Of a stretch of 64,000 nt of DNA, positions 27,293 to 35,115 are shown in pieces (the stretch's first letter is position 1; every line of letters starts with the position of its first letter). The notes below the pieces were generated by a model. It had not been told where the DNA came from. It worked only from the letters and a program-made list of their open reading frames with translations, and ran no database searches. Location: positions 372,001-436,000 of the forward strand of contig NZ_CANMRL010000003.1 of NCBI RefSeq assembly GCF_947500255.1, given 5' to 3'. The DNA comes from an uncultured Psychroserpens sp. Its GTDB lineage: Bacteria; Bacteroidota; Bacteroidia; Flavobacteriales; Flavobacteriaceae. A program made the position numbers and the translations under genes.

Positions 27293-28990
27293 TTAATCGA
27301 TTACCACAGGTTTATTAATTGGTGTATTACTTTTGACAACCACAAATGTAGACGTTGCATAAAACGCATTCCCATTTTGAGCATCGTTAGTCCAGCCACT
27401 TTGATATTGATACTCAAAATCAAACGTACTTCCAGCCATATTTGTTGCAAAGCTATCAATACGATACGGTACAACCATACCAGGACACCAACCTGCTCTA
27501 TCCGGTTGCCAATTCCCTGGCTCTTGATTATTTACAGGGTTAGACGCACAACCTAATGCATCCATATTATGCTGAAACGTATTCACACCATTAATCTTTA
27601 CATCATGGGTTCTAAAGCACCACTCAGCGCAAGTTCGTCCAGCAATCGCAGGAGACGCCTGTCCCCAACCCGAAATAATTGTCCTTAAATGTGTGCTTTC
27701 TGCATTAGCAGGAATAGAAACCATCTTATCTAAATCTAAATTATGCGTTGTCCCGTAAGGCACTCCAGAGCTAGACCAGTCATCGTAAGCAAGAACTCTA
27801 GATACAGCATAATAAGGATAATCTGGCGTTCCTTCTATATAATCAAAATCTATAGTCACCTCATAACCTCTTGCATTCCAACATTCGGTTCTAATTCGCA
27901 ACTCTGTCGAACCCGTTAACAATGATTTGAAATCGGTAACATCAAACTCAAATCCTCTTTCCAATTGACTATTATCGTTCCAATATGGCGTAATATAACG
28001 CCCCAACTCATATAACTCACCAGAATCATTATCCTTCACTTTCACATTAGCATACACATCCCACTCATCGCAACCTTCATTAGGACAAGTAAGTTTTACA
28101 TACATCTTAATCGTTTGAATATTAGTGAGATCATCATGCAAATTAAATGTTTGAGTTGCTGATTGATTAAACCCTCCACCAAAAGCCAAGCGTTCTTTAT
28201 CAAATGTGAGATAATTATAAACAACTGGAATTCCTGTCCCAGATAAAACAATTTCTACAGTCTCTACTCCAGCACTCACTAAGCTTAAAGTGCCTGTAGC
28301 ATTACCTAAAGCTGTTGGCGCAAATCTTATGAATAGTGTTGTTTGATCATTTACTGATCCAGATGGTATTTGCTGCACATCAGAAAACAGCGTGCCATCT
28401 AATGATATCTCAAAGCCTTCAGTAACATTCAAATCAATTGCAGTTGTAAGATTATTTCCATCAATGAAGAGTGTCGAAGATGCAGACTGCTGAGCTACTG
28501 GTGTATCTTGAAAATTAAAACTAGACACATTTATACCAATTACAGGCGCTGTACTCAAGCCCACACCACTTACATTCACTGTTCTTGTTGTTGCAGAATT
28601 ACTTTGCATTGATACTTCTCCAGATATTACACCCAATGCACTAGCTGAAGGCGAAAATCTAACATATAGTGTTTGATTTTCTGCATTAGCAATATCTTTA
28701 TTTACTGTTACCTGATTCGAAAAACTCACATTATCTAATGAGATCTCAAAATTAGCCGTTACAGAAATTGATAAGTTTGCACTTAAGTCATCTCCCTTAA
28801 CTTGAATATTTTGTGAAATAGAATTACTTCCAACATTAACTTCTCCAAAAGAACTCAATGACCCAGTAATTAGTATACTAGATGAATTAGAACCTTCATC
28901 AGAACTATCACTACCGCAGTTAAAAACAAAGAAGATACTTAGCAAGAGGCTAGAAACAATAAAGTGTTTTCTGAAATAATCAGTTTTCAT
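27293..28990 (-). CDS. Peptide-N-glycosidase F with two N-terminal Ig-like repeats
   Basis: A 565-residue exported protein. An N-terminal signal is followed by C25 (FVFNC; the -1 residue is Asn, so the lipobox is atypical). Two beta-sandwich repeats of about 105 residues follow (about 40-147 and 148-255), each ending FxxRFxPxALG...VxxSGxG. The remainder (about 258-565) aligns end to end with mature PNGase F of Elizabethkingia. The family's catalytic residues D60, E118 and E206 correspond to D311 (CDEWD), E369 (RTEC) and E456 (CAEWCFR), all kept. PNGase F releases N-glycans from glycoproteins by cleaving the GlcNAc-Asn bond. The extra repeats, absent from the classical enzyme, probably anchor or position the enzyme. 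Confidence 0.93.
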   Translation of the reverse strand: MKTDYFRKHFIVSSLLLSIFFVFNCGSDSSDEGSNSSSILITGSLSSFGEVNVGSNSISQNIQVKGDDLSANLSISVTANFEISLDNVSFSNQVTVNKDIANAENQTLYVRFSPSASALGVISGEVSMQSNSATTRTVNVSGVGLSTAPVIGINVSSFNFQDTPVAQQSASSTLFIDGNNLTTAIDLNVTEGFEISLDGTLFSDVQQIPSGSVNDQTTLFIRFAPTALGNATGTLSLVSAGVETVEIVLSGTGIPVVYNYLTFDKERLAFGGGFNQSATQTFNLHDDLTNIQTIKMYVKLTCPNEGCDEWDVYANVKVKDNDSGELYELGRYITPYWNDNSQLERGFEFDVTDFKSLLTGSTELRIRTECWNARGYEVTIDFDYIEGTPDYPYYAVSRVLAYDDWSSSGVPYGTTHNLDLDKMVSIPANAESTHLRTIISGWGQASPAIAGRTCAEWCFRTHDVKINGVNTFQHNMDALGCASNPVNNQEPGNWQPDRAGWCPGMVVPYRIDSFATNMAGSTFDFEYQYQSGWTNDAQNGNAFYATSTFVVVKSNTPINKPVVID

Positions 28991-29089
28991 AAGCTAAAAA
29001 TATTTTTTCTTACAATGTATAGATTATAATAATTCCAAAAAAGTAAAATTGATAATAATACATTAGAAAAAAGTGATAATTTTGACTGA

Positions 29090-31192
29090 ATGAGTGTTAA
29101 TTTACAAACTCCAATAGACTACCTTAAAGGTGTAGGTCCTAATCGAGCTGATTTACTTCGGAGCGAACTTGGCATTCATACATATCAAGACTTGATTAAC
29201 CTCTTCCCTAATCGCTATTTAGATCGCACAAAGTATTACAAGATTAATGAATTACAGCGCAATAGTTCTGAAGTTCAAATTATAGGAAAGATCACAGGGT
29301 TTAAGGAAGTTGCACAAAAACGTGGCAAACGATTAGTAGGCACTTTTCAAGATGACACGGGGAAAATAGAACTCGTTTGGTTTCGTGGTCAAAAATGGAT
29401 TCGCGATAGCATAAAACTAAATACACCTTATGTGATCTTCGGAAAAATCAACTGGTTCAATGGTGTCTTTAATATGCCACATCCAGAATTGGAATTACTC
29501 AATGAACACAAAAACAATTTGCGATCATCAATGCAAGCTGTTTATCCTTCAACAGAGAAATTATCTAACAAAGGCATCACCAATCGTGTAATGACAAAAA
29601 TCATGCAAAGTCTATTTTTAGAAACCAAAGGACGCTTTTTTGAAACCCTTCCAGATCACCTAATTTCTGAACTTAAATTACTACCAAAAAGTGACGCCCT
29701 GTTTAACGTTCATTTTCCAAAAAATCAAGAGCTATTATCAGGCGCAGAATTTAGATTAAAATTTGAAGAATTATTCTACATTCAGTTACAATTAATTTTG
29801 AAAAATCTCATTCACAAATCAAAAATAAAAGGATTCCCTTTCGAATCTGTTGGTGACTATTTTAATAATTTTTACAAAGCGCATTTACCGTTCGATTTAA
29901 CCAATGCCCAAAAACGTGTATTGAAAGAAATCAGACAAGATCTTGGTAGCAATGCACAGATGAATCGATTATTGCAAGGCGATGTCGGTTCTGGGAAAAC
30001 CATAGTTGCGTTCATGTCAATGTTAATGGCGCTTGACAACGATTTTCAAGCCTGTTTAATGGCGCCAACTGAAATTTTGTCAGTCCAACACTACCAAGGA
30101 TTACAAGAACTATCTAATAAATTGAATATCAGTATAAAAACACTCACTGGTTCAACAAATACTTCAGAAAGAAGAAAAATTCACGAATCATTAGAAAATG
30201 GTGAATTACAGATCCTAATTGGGACGCATGCTTTGCTCGAAGATAAGGTTAAATTTAAAAATTTGGGCCTCGCAATTATTGACGAACAGCATCGATTTGG
30301 AGTTGCGCAACGTTCAAAATTATGGAAAAAAAACACCTCTCCTCCACATATTTTGGTGATGACTGCAACACCAATTCCGAGAACTTTAGCGATGTCTGTT
30401 TATGGCGATTTAGACATCTCAATTATTGACGAATTACCACCTGGTAGACAGTCTATAAAAACGGTTCATAGATACGATAAAAATCGACTCAAAGTCATGC
30501 GATTTATGCGTGATGAAATTGAAAAAGGAAGACAGATTTATGTGGTCTATCCTTTAATTCAAGAAAGTTCTGCTTTAGACTATAAAGATCTTATGGATGG
30601 TTACGAAAGTATTGTCCGGGAGTTTCCACAGCCAAACTATCAAATTTCTATTGTCCATGGTAAAATGAAACCAGCAGATAAAGACTTTGAAATGCAACGC
30701 TTTGTCAAAGGTGAAACACAAATAATGGTAGCAACAACAGTAATTGAGGTTGGAGTGAACGTCCCCAATGCCTCAGTTATGATCATTGAAAGTGCCGAGC
30801 GATTTGGTTTAGCGCAACTCCATCAACTGAGAGGCCGTGTTGGGCGTGGTGCAGAGCAAAGTTATTGCATTCTTATGACCAGCCACAAGCTAAGTCAGGA
30901 CAGCAAAACACGTTTGGAAACCATGACACGAACTAGTGACGGATTTGAAATTGCCGAAGTAGATCTTAAACTTCGTGGTCCAGGAGATATTATGGGAACC
31001 CAACAAAGTGGCGTTTTAAACTTGAAAATTGCAAATATCATTAAAGATAAAGATATTTTGCAAAGCGCTCGCTTTTATGCTAAACGTGTACTAGATAAGG
31101 ATCCGTCTTTAGGTTTTCCTGAGCATGATGTTATTTTAAAAACCTATCGCGAACTTAGTAAGTATAAGAATATTTGGAATTACATTTCTTAA
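29090..31192 (+). CDS. recG: ATP-dependent DNA helicase RecG
   Basis: A 700-residue protein with RecG organisation. An N-terminal wedge/OB domain (TPIDYLKGVGPNRADLLRSELG, GKITGFKEVAQKRGKR) comes first. The helicase follows, with Walker A GDVGSGKT (about 297-304), DEQH (about 398), TATPIPRTLA, and the C-terminal motor with VVYPLIQES, VATTVIEVGVNVPNA and QLRGRVGRG. RecG remodels stalled forks and branched recombination intermediates. A TAATTTTG element (29077-29084) ends 5 bp before the ATG, so a very short or absent leader is possible. The gene is monocistronic. Confidence 0.96.
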   Translation: MSVNLQTPIDYLKGVGPNRADLLRSELGIHTYQDLINLFPNRYLDRTKYYKINELQRNSSEVQIIGKITGFKEVAQKRGKRLVGTFQDDTGKIELVWFRGQKWIRDSIKLNTPYVIFGKINWFNGVFNMPHPELELLNEHKNNLRSSMQAVYPSTEKLSNKGITNRVMTKIMQSLFLETKGRFFETLPDHLISELKLLPKSDALFNVHFPKNQELLSGAEFRLKFEELFYIQLQLILKNLIHKSKIKGFPFESVGDYFNNFYKAHLPFDLTNAQKRVLKEIRQDLGSNAQMNRLLQGDVGSGKTIVAFMSMLMALDNDFQACLMAPTEILSVQHYQGLQELSNKLNISIKTLTGSTNTSERRKIHESLENGELQILIGTHALLEDKVKFKNLGLAIIDEQHRFGVAQRSKLWKKNTSPPHILVMTATPIPRTLAMSVYGDLDISIIDELPPGRQSIKTVHRYDKNRLKVMRFMRDEIEKGRQIYVVYPLIQESSALDYKDLMDGYESIVREFPQPNYQISIVHGKMKPADKDFEMQRFVKGETQIMVATTVIEVGVNVPNASVMIIESAERFGLAQLHQLRGRVGRGAEQSYCILMTSHKLSQDSKTRLETMTRTSDGFEIAEVDLKLRGPGDIMGTQQSGVLNLKIANIIKDKDILQSARFYAKRVLDKDPSLGFPEHDVILKTYRELSKYKNIWNYIS

Positions 31193-31194
31193 TT

Positions 31195-31231
31195 CAAAAA
31201 AAGCTCAACTTCTTTATCAAAAGTTGAGCTT
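31195..31231 (-). terminator. Rho-independent terminator of the DUF2911-TPR gene
   Basis: Perfect 11-bp arms AAGCTCAACTT (31201-31211) and AAGTTGAGCTT (31221-31231) enclose a 9-nt loop. Read on the minus strand the hairpin is followed by a run of seven T, so it terminates the leftward gene; on the plus strand no T-run follows. Confidence 0.85.
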
Positions 31232-31280
31232 GAAAACATGAAGGTATGTTTTTGATTGATTTAGTTGATTGATGAATTCT

Positions 31281-32372
31281 TTATAATGCGCCTAATTCTT
31301 TTAAGTTTTTTTCAGAATTTGCTTTGACATTGGCAGGTGGATTCATAGATAATGCCTTTTTAAAATTCTTAATAGCTTTTTTCTTATCACCTATTGTTTT
31401 ATATGCTTCTCCTAAACTATCATATACATTTGGGTTTTCAGGATCGATCTCCACAGCTTTTTTAAAATACTTCATTGCTCTATCATTATCCTTTAAATTA
31501 AGCATTTGATACCCCATTCTATTTAGTTGGTTAGAATTTGCCATACCAGCAGCCTCATCTAATGCCAATTCAAACTCTTCGGTCTTACCTAACTTATTTA
31601 ACAACTGTGCTTTAATAGCCATATTATTAAATGTTTTCTGACTAAAAAATTGCCCAGAAATAGCTTTATCAATCCATCCTAAAGCTTCATTGAGATCACC
31701 TCCATTATTTAAAGCAAAATTAGCAGCTTGCTCCCAGTTCTGCCTTTGAAAACCTGTTTGCCCTTTAGCTTTTTGTCTGAAATCGTCTAGAACAATATTA
31801 GTCACATCAAAAGACACTTCGAAAGGAAATGCTTTCTTCTCCCAGGCCAAAGATGCAGTTGCAGAATTAGCCTTGATGTCATTGAAGGCATAAGTAAGCA
31901 ACTCATGATGCGGTACAGAAGCCGTAGTAATAGTAGCTCTCAAAGCATCATTCTTCTTATCGTAAAAATAACTTCCCCAAGCATCGGCATCTTTTGATAA
32001 TATTAAAGTTGCTGTATTATCTGCCTTAACTTCTAAATGCAAGCCGTAAGTTCCAGCTTTTATAGACTTCCCTTCCACTTTTGCATCATGAGAAAATGTA
32101 ATTGTAGTATTTTCGTTGGCTCCAGCTCGCCATGGTGCTGCGGTAGCAGTTCCAAAGCCTAAGTTATTCATGCCATATGGCACAAGTTTTCCCCAAATCT
32201 CTCGATTATTTACGCTTGGTCTTGAATAGGTAATAGAAACATCTGACACACCAATGCGCTGTGATACAGTTGCTTGCTGACTGCCTCGCGGTGTGTTTAA
32301 TTGCGCAAATGTGTCAATGCTTACAAAAAGCATCAAGCACATAAATAGCCCAGTAATTGTCTTGTTTTTCAT
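31281..32372 (-). CDS. Exported DUF2911 protein with TPR repeats
   Basis: A 363-residue protein starting at the ATG at 32372, directly before a signal peptide (TGLFMCLMLFVSIDTFAQ); an upstream extension is possible but unneeded. Residues about 25-175 are a DUF2911 domain (RIGVSDVSITYSRPSVNNREIWGK split by the conserved YSRP, WRAGANENTTITFS, AGTYGLH). Residues about 200-363 contain tetratricopeptide repeats, the last one being DPENPNVYDSLGEAYKTIGDKK. DUF2911 is a Bacteroidota-specific exported domain of unknown activity. The gene is monocistronic, with its own terminator. Confidence 0.88.
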   Translation of the reverse strand: MKNKTITGLFMCLMLFVSIDTFAQLNTPRGSQQATVSQRIGVSDVSITYSRPSVNNREIWGKLVPYGMNNLGFGTATAAPWRAGANENTTITFSHDAKVEGKSIKAGTYGLHLEVKADNTATLILSKDADAWGSYFYDKKNDALRATITTASVPHHELLTYAFNDIKANSATASLAWEKKAFPFEVSFDVTNIVLDDFRQKAKGQTGFQRQNWEQAANFALNNGGDLNEALGWIDKAISGQFFSQKTFNNMAIKAQLLNKLGKTEEFELALDEAAGMANSNQLNRMGYQMLNLKDNDRAMKYFKKAVEIDPENPNVYDSLGEAYKTIGDKKKAIKNFKKALSMNPPANVKANSEKNLKELGAL

Positions 32373-32524
32373 GGTTTTGATTGTATTAGTTAAAATTGTA
32401 TTTGAAGTTATAAACAAAAGAAGTATAGCCATGTTACAGTCATGTTAAAGTGGTTTGTGTTAATGTTAATTAACATTTCTTTATACTAATTTACTATATC
32501 TATATTTACAAAAAATAAATCGTT

Positions 32525-33112
32525 ATGAGCATGCTTCACCTAAAACTAGAAACAGATCCTCGTTGGGCCACAATTGCTGAAGAGAACATCGAAGAGATTT
32601 TAACCGACCATGCATGGTGTGAACAAAAAGCATGCACTAATGCCATCACTATTATTACCCATAACTCGCAATACGAAGACCTTGTTACTGACCTGTTAGA
32701 ACTCGCCAAGGAAGAACTTGAGCACTTTCAAATGGTACATGAAATTATTAAAAAACGTGGCTATACTTTAGGTAGAGAACGAAAAGACCATTATGTCAAT
32801 CAACTCTACAAGTTTATGAATAAAGGCGGAAGTCACCTGCAAAGCATGGTAGATCGCTTATTGTTTTCGGCAATGATTGAAGCCAGAAGCTGCGAGCGTT
32901 TTAAACTTTTATCTCAGCGCATAAAGGATAAAGAGCTTTCTAAATTTTACTATGACCTTATGGTAAGTGAAGCTGGACATTATACAACATTTATTGGATT
33001 TGCTAGAAAATATGGACAAGATATAGACGTTGATAAACGATGGAAGGAACTTGTTGCCTTTGAAGGCGAACTTATTAAAAGCTACGGAAAATCAGAAACC
33101 ATACACGGATAA
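32525..33112 (+). CDS. miaE: tRNA-(ms2io6A)-hydroxylase
   Basis: A 195-residue ferritin-like four-helix protein of the MiaE family, starting MLHLKLETDPRWATIAEENI. The diiron ligands are supplied by conserved Glu/His in HAWCEQKACTNA, LAKEELEHFQMVHEII (about 68-83), LLFSAMIEARSCERF and MVSEAGHYTTFIGFAR. MiaE hydroxylates the isopentenyl group of the modified adenosine at tRNA position 37. It is read with the TlpA-type gene 3 bp downstream. Confidence 0.93.
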   Translation: MSMLHLKLETDPRWATIAEENIEEILTDHAWCEQKACTNAITIITHNSQYEDLVTDLLELAKEELEHFQMVHEIIKKRGYTLGRERKDHYVNQLYKFMNKGGSHLQSMVDRLLFSAMIEARSCERFKLLSQRIKDKELSKFYYDLMVSEAGHYTTFIGFARKYGQDIDVDKRWKELVAFEGELIKSYGKSETIHG

Positions 33113-33115
33113 TTT

Positions 33116-33697
33116 ATGAAGAAACATCATGCCATTCTAACGCTCATTTTATGCTTTACATTACATCTCAGTTTTGGTCAGAACGAAGCAAATAAAACAT
33201 ACACCAAAGAAGAGATGGCAGAATTTCAAGCTAACTATAAAGCTAAAAAGAAAAAAGAAAAAGCTGCTAGAAAGGGACTAGAAGGCACAACATTAACCGA
33301 ACTCAGTTTTGAAGACATTGATGGCAACAAACACACCTACGAAAGTTTAAAAGGAAAAGTAGTTGTAATGAATTTCTGGTTTATCCATTGCAAACCTTGT
33401 GTAGCTGAAATACCTGATTTAAATAAATTAAAAGCTGAATTTAAAAACAAAGATGTTGCTTTCTTTGCTGTAGCTCTAGATAGTAAAGCTTCACTAGATA
33501 AGTTTTTAGAAAAGACCACATTTGATTTCACAATCATTCCAAACGGAAGGGTCTTGGCTAGAGACCTAAAAATTCCACATTACCCTTACAATGTGATTCT
33601 TGACAAAAAAGGAAAACTTCAATATGTTAGTGATGTTTTGAGTTTCAATATTATGAACCGTTTGAAACGCAAAATTAATGGAGTATTGAAAAGGTAA
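33116..33697 (+). CDS. Exported TlpA-type thiol-disulfide redoxin
   Basis: A 193-residue protein with a signal peptide (ILTLILCFTLHLSFGQ). A lysine-rich helix (about 30-55) comes next, and then a thioredoxin fold with an active site C92-K-P-C95 in WFIHCKPCVAEIP. The cis-proline region is KIPHYPYNVILDKKGKL. TlpA/ResA-type proteins reduce disulfides in the periplasm, for example in cytochrome maturation or stress. It starts 3 bp behind miaE and ends 2 bp before the stop of a converging second TlpA-type gene. Confidence 0.88.
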   Translation: MKKHHAILTLILCFTLHLSFGQNEANKTYTKEEMAEFQANYKAKKKKEKAARKGLEGTTLTELSFEDIDGNKHTYESLKGKVVVMNFWFIHCKPCVAEIPDLNKLKAEFKNKDVAFFAVALDSKASLDKFLEKTTFDFTIIPNGRVLARDLKIPHYPYNVILDKKGKLQYVSDVLSFNIMNRLKRKINGVLKR

Positions 33698-33699
33698 AT

Positions 33700-34914
33700 C
33701 TATTCCTCTAACAACGCATTAATAAACCCTGTAAATTCTGTTTTAAATTCTGTGAATTTTTCACCTGTTGCAGGACCATTGAATCCTGTATGAATCTTAC
33801 GTACTTTTCCTTTTTTATCAATAAATATTGAAGTAGGATATGATAGGACATGATTTAACATTGGTAATTTTTCTTGTGCCTTAGATTTGCTAGACGTCCC
33901 ATATTGCGCCAATAAAATAGGGTAATCAATACCCACATCATCTTTTAGTCGTTTGATGCTCTCAAAGGCCTTTTCTTCTGTTTTAGCATATTCAAAAGCA
34001 AGTGCAATAAACTCAATATCCTTTTCGGCATTGTTATCATAAAACTCTGAATAGTACTTACTTTCATCCAAACAATTTGGACACCAAGTCCCCATAACCT
34101 GTACCACTACTACTTTGTTTTTATAGCGATTATCAGATAGAGATACTTGTTTCCCACTAGCATCTGGGAATGTGAACTCCAAAGCATCATAACCTTCATT
34201 TAAAAACGTAAGGTCATTGGCATCAGGCAGTTCATAAGTCTCATTCCGTTTAGCAGTAAAGGGTTCTTCCCAATGATTTCCCGAATAAAACACTCCATTC
34301 ATTGTACTATCAGTAACTACTGCAGTAAATAAAAAGGCATGAGCTCCATCAAAAGTTGATAATTTCATGGTATTACCGTCCATCACTCCTTCTAAATACC
34401 TGTAATCACCAGTAGTTGTTCTAAAGGTTCCTGTCACCTTTGAACCGTCTTGTTTAAAAATTCCTTTAGCAATGTATTTATCATCTTCAGAATCTGGACT
34501 AAATACGGTCTCCCAGTTTCCTGTGGCATCAACAGATCCCGCTTCATTATCTAGGTCAAATCGGGTTTTAACTCCAAATTCCGCAGAAAAAGGCACCACA
34601 CGATCTAAACTTTCTTTTATAAAACTACCTTCCAACATACCTTCTTTGACTACAGCTTCAATATATCCTTCAAAAACAGGTGTTTTAAACACAATCGAAT
34701 CGTTAGAATAATTAATATCTGTAACCATGATCACCTCATCGGCATTAAATATCTTGAGTGCATCACGTGAAGTTACTTCAAAATTAAATGGCAAAACTTC
34801 GGTATCAGTTAATTGCAATTCTGCACGCCAAACACCTTCTTTTAAGGCTTCTGGTCGATCAATATTACAACTTAAAAAAATGAATAAAATTGGTAAGAAG
34901 AGTAATTTTCGCAT
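33700..34914 (-). CDS. TlpA-type redoxin lipoprotein with large N-terminal region
   Basis: A 404-residue protein starting at the ATG at 34914 (a TTG at 34926 is less likely), with a lipoprotein signal (KLLFLPILFIFLSC, Cys about 16). Residues about 20-240 form a beta-rich region with repeated GTFRTTTGDYRYLEG-like strands. The C-terminal thioredoxin domain has active-site CPNC near 278 (VMGTWCPNCLDESKYY) and SYPTSIFIDKKGKVRKIHTG. It resembles the lipoprotein redoxins whose N-terminal domain is thought to bind a partner or membrane component. It converges on the smaller TlpA-type gene with a 2-bp gap. Confidence 0.87.
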   Translation of the reverse strand: MRKLLFLPILFIFLSCNIDRPEALKEGVWRAELQLTDTEVLPFNFEVTSRDALKIFNADEVIMVTDINYSNDSIVFKTPVFEGYIEAVVKEGMLEGSFIKESLDRVVPFSAEFGVKTRFDLDNEAGSVDATGNWETVFSPDSEDDKYIAKGIFKQDGSKVTGTFRTTTGDYRYLEGVMDGNTMKLSTFDGAHAFLFTAVVTDSTMNGVFYSGNHWEEPFTAKRNETYELPDANDLTFLNEGYDALEFTFPDASGKQVSLSDNRYKNKVVVVQVMGTWCPNCLDESKYYSEFYDNNAEKDIEFIALAFEYAKTEEKAFESIKRLKDDVGIDYPILLAQYGTSSKSKAQEKLPMLNHVLSYPTSIFIDKKGKVRKIHTGFNGPATGEKFTEFKTEFTGFINALLEE

Positions 34915-35068
34915 AATCGTTTTCAATTTAAAATAGTGTAGTCACCACAAAGATATAATTCTTACAAAGATGGTCTAAATATCCACTGGCAATCGTTAAG
35001 AGTTTGATAAAAGTTCAATTTCTGTAAAAAAATAAGTCAATCACTTAATTTTTATGCAAATCAAAGCC

Positions 35069-35095
35069 TTGAAATTATTAGTATTATTATCTTTG
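35069..35095 (+). promoter_or_regulatory. Candidate promoter of pheT
   Basis: TATCTTTG at 35088-35095 matches TAnnTTTG, and TTG at 35069-35071 lies 16 bp upstream, shorter than the usual 19. It ends 20 bp before the pheT ATG. Confidence 0.45.
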
Positions 35096-35115
35096 TCCAT
35101 TGACAAAATAAGATA

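Noticed and set aside
34915-35115. Possible T-box or attenuator leader upstream of pheT
   Set aside because: No T-box sequence, leader peptide with Phe codons, or strong alternative hairpins; a candidate promoter lies 20 bp from the ATG.
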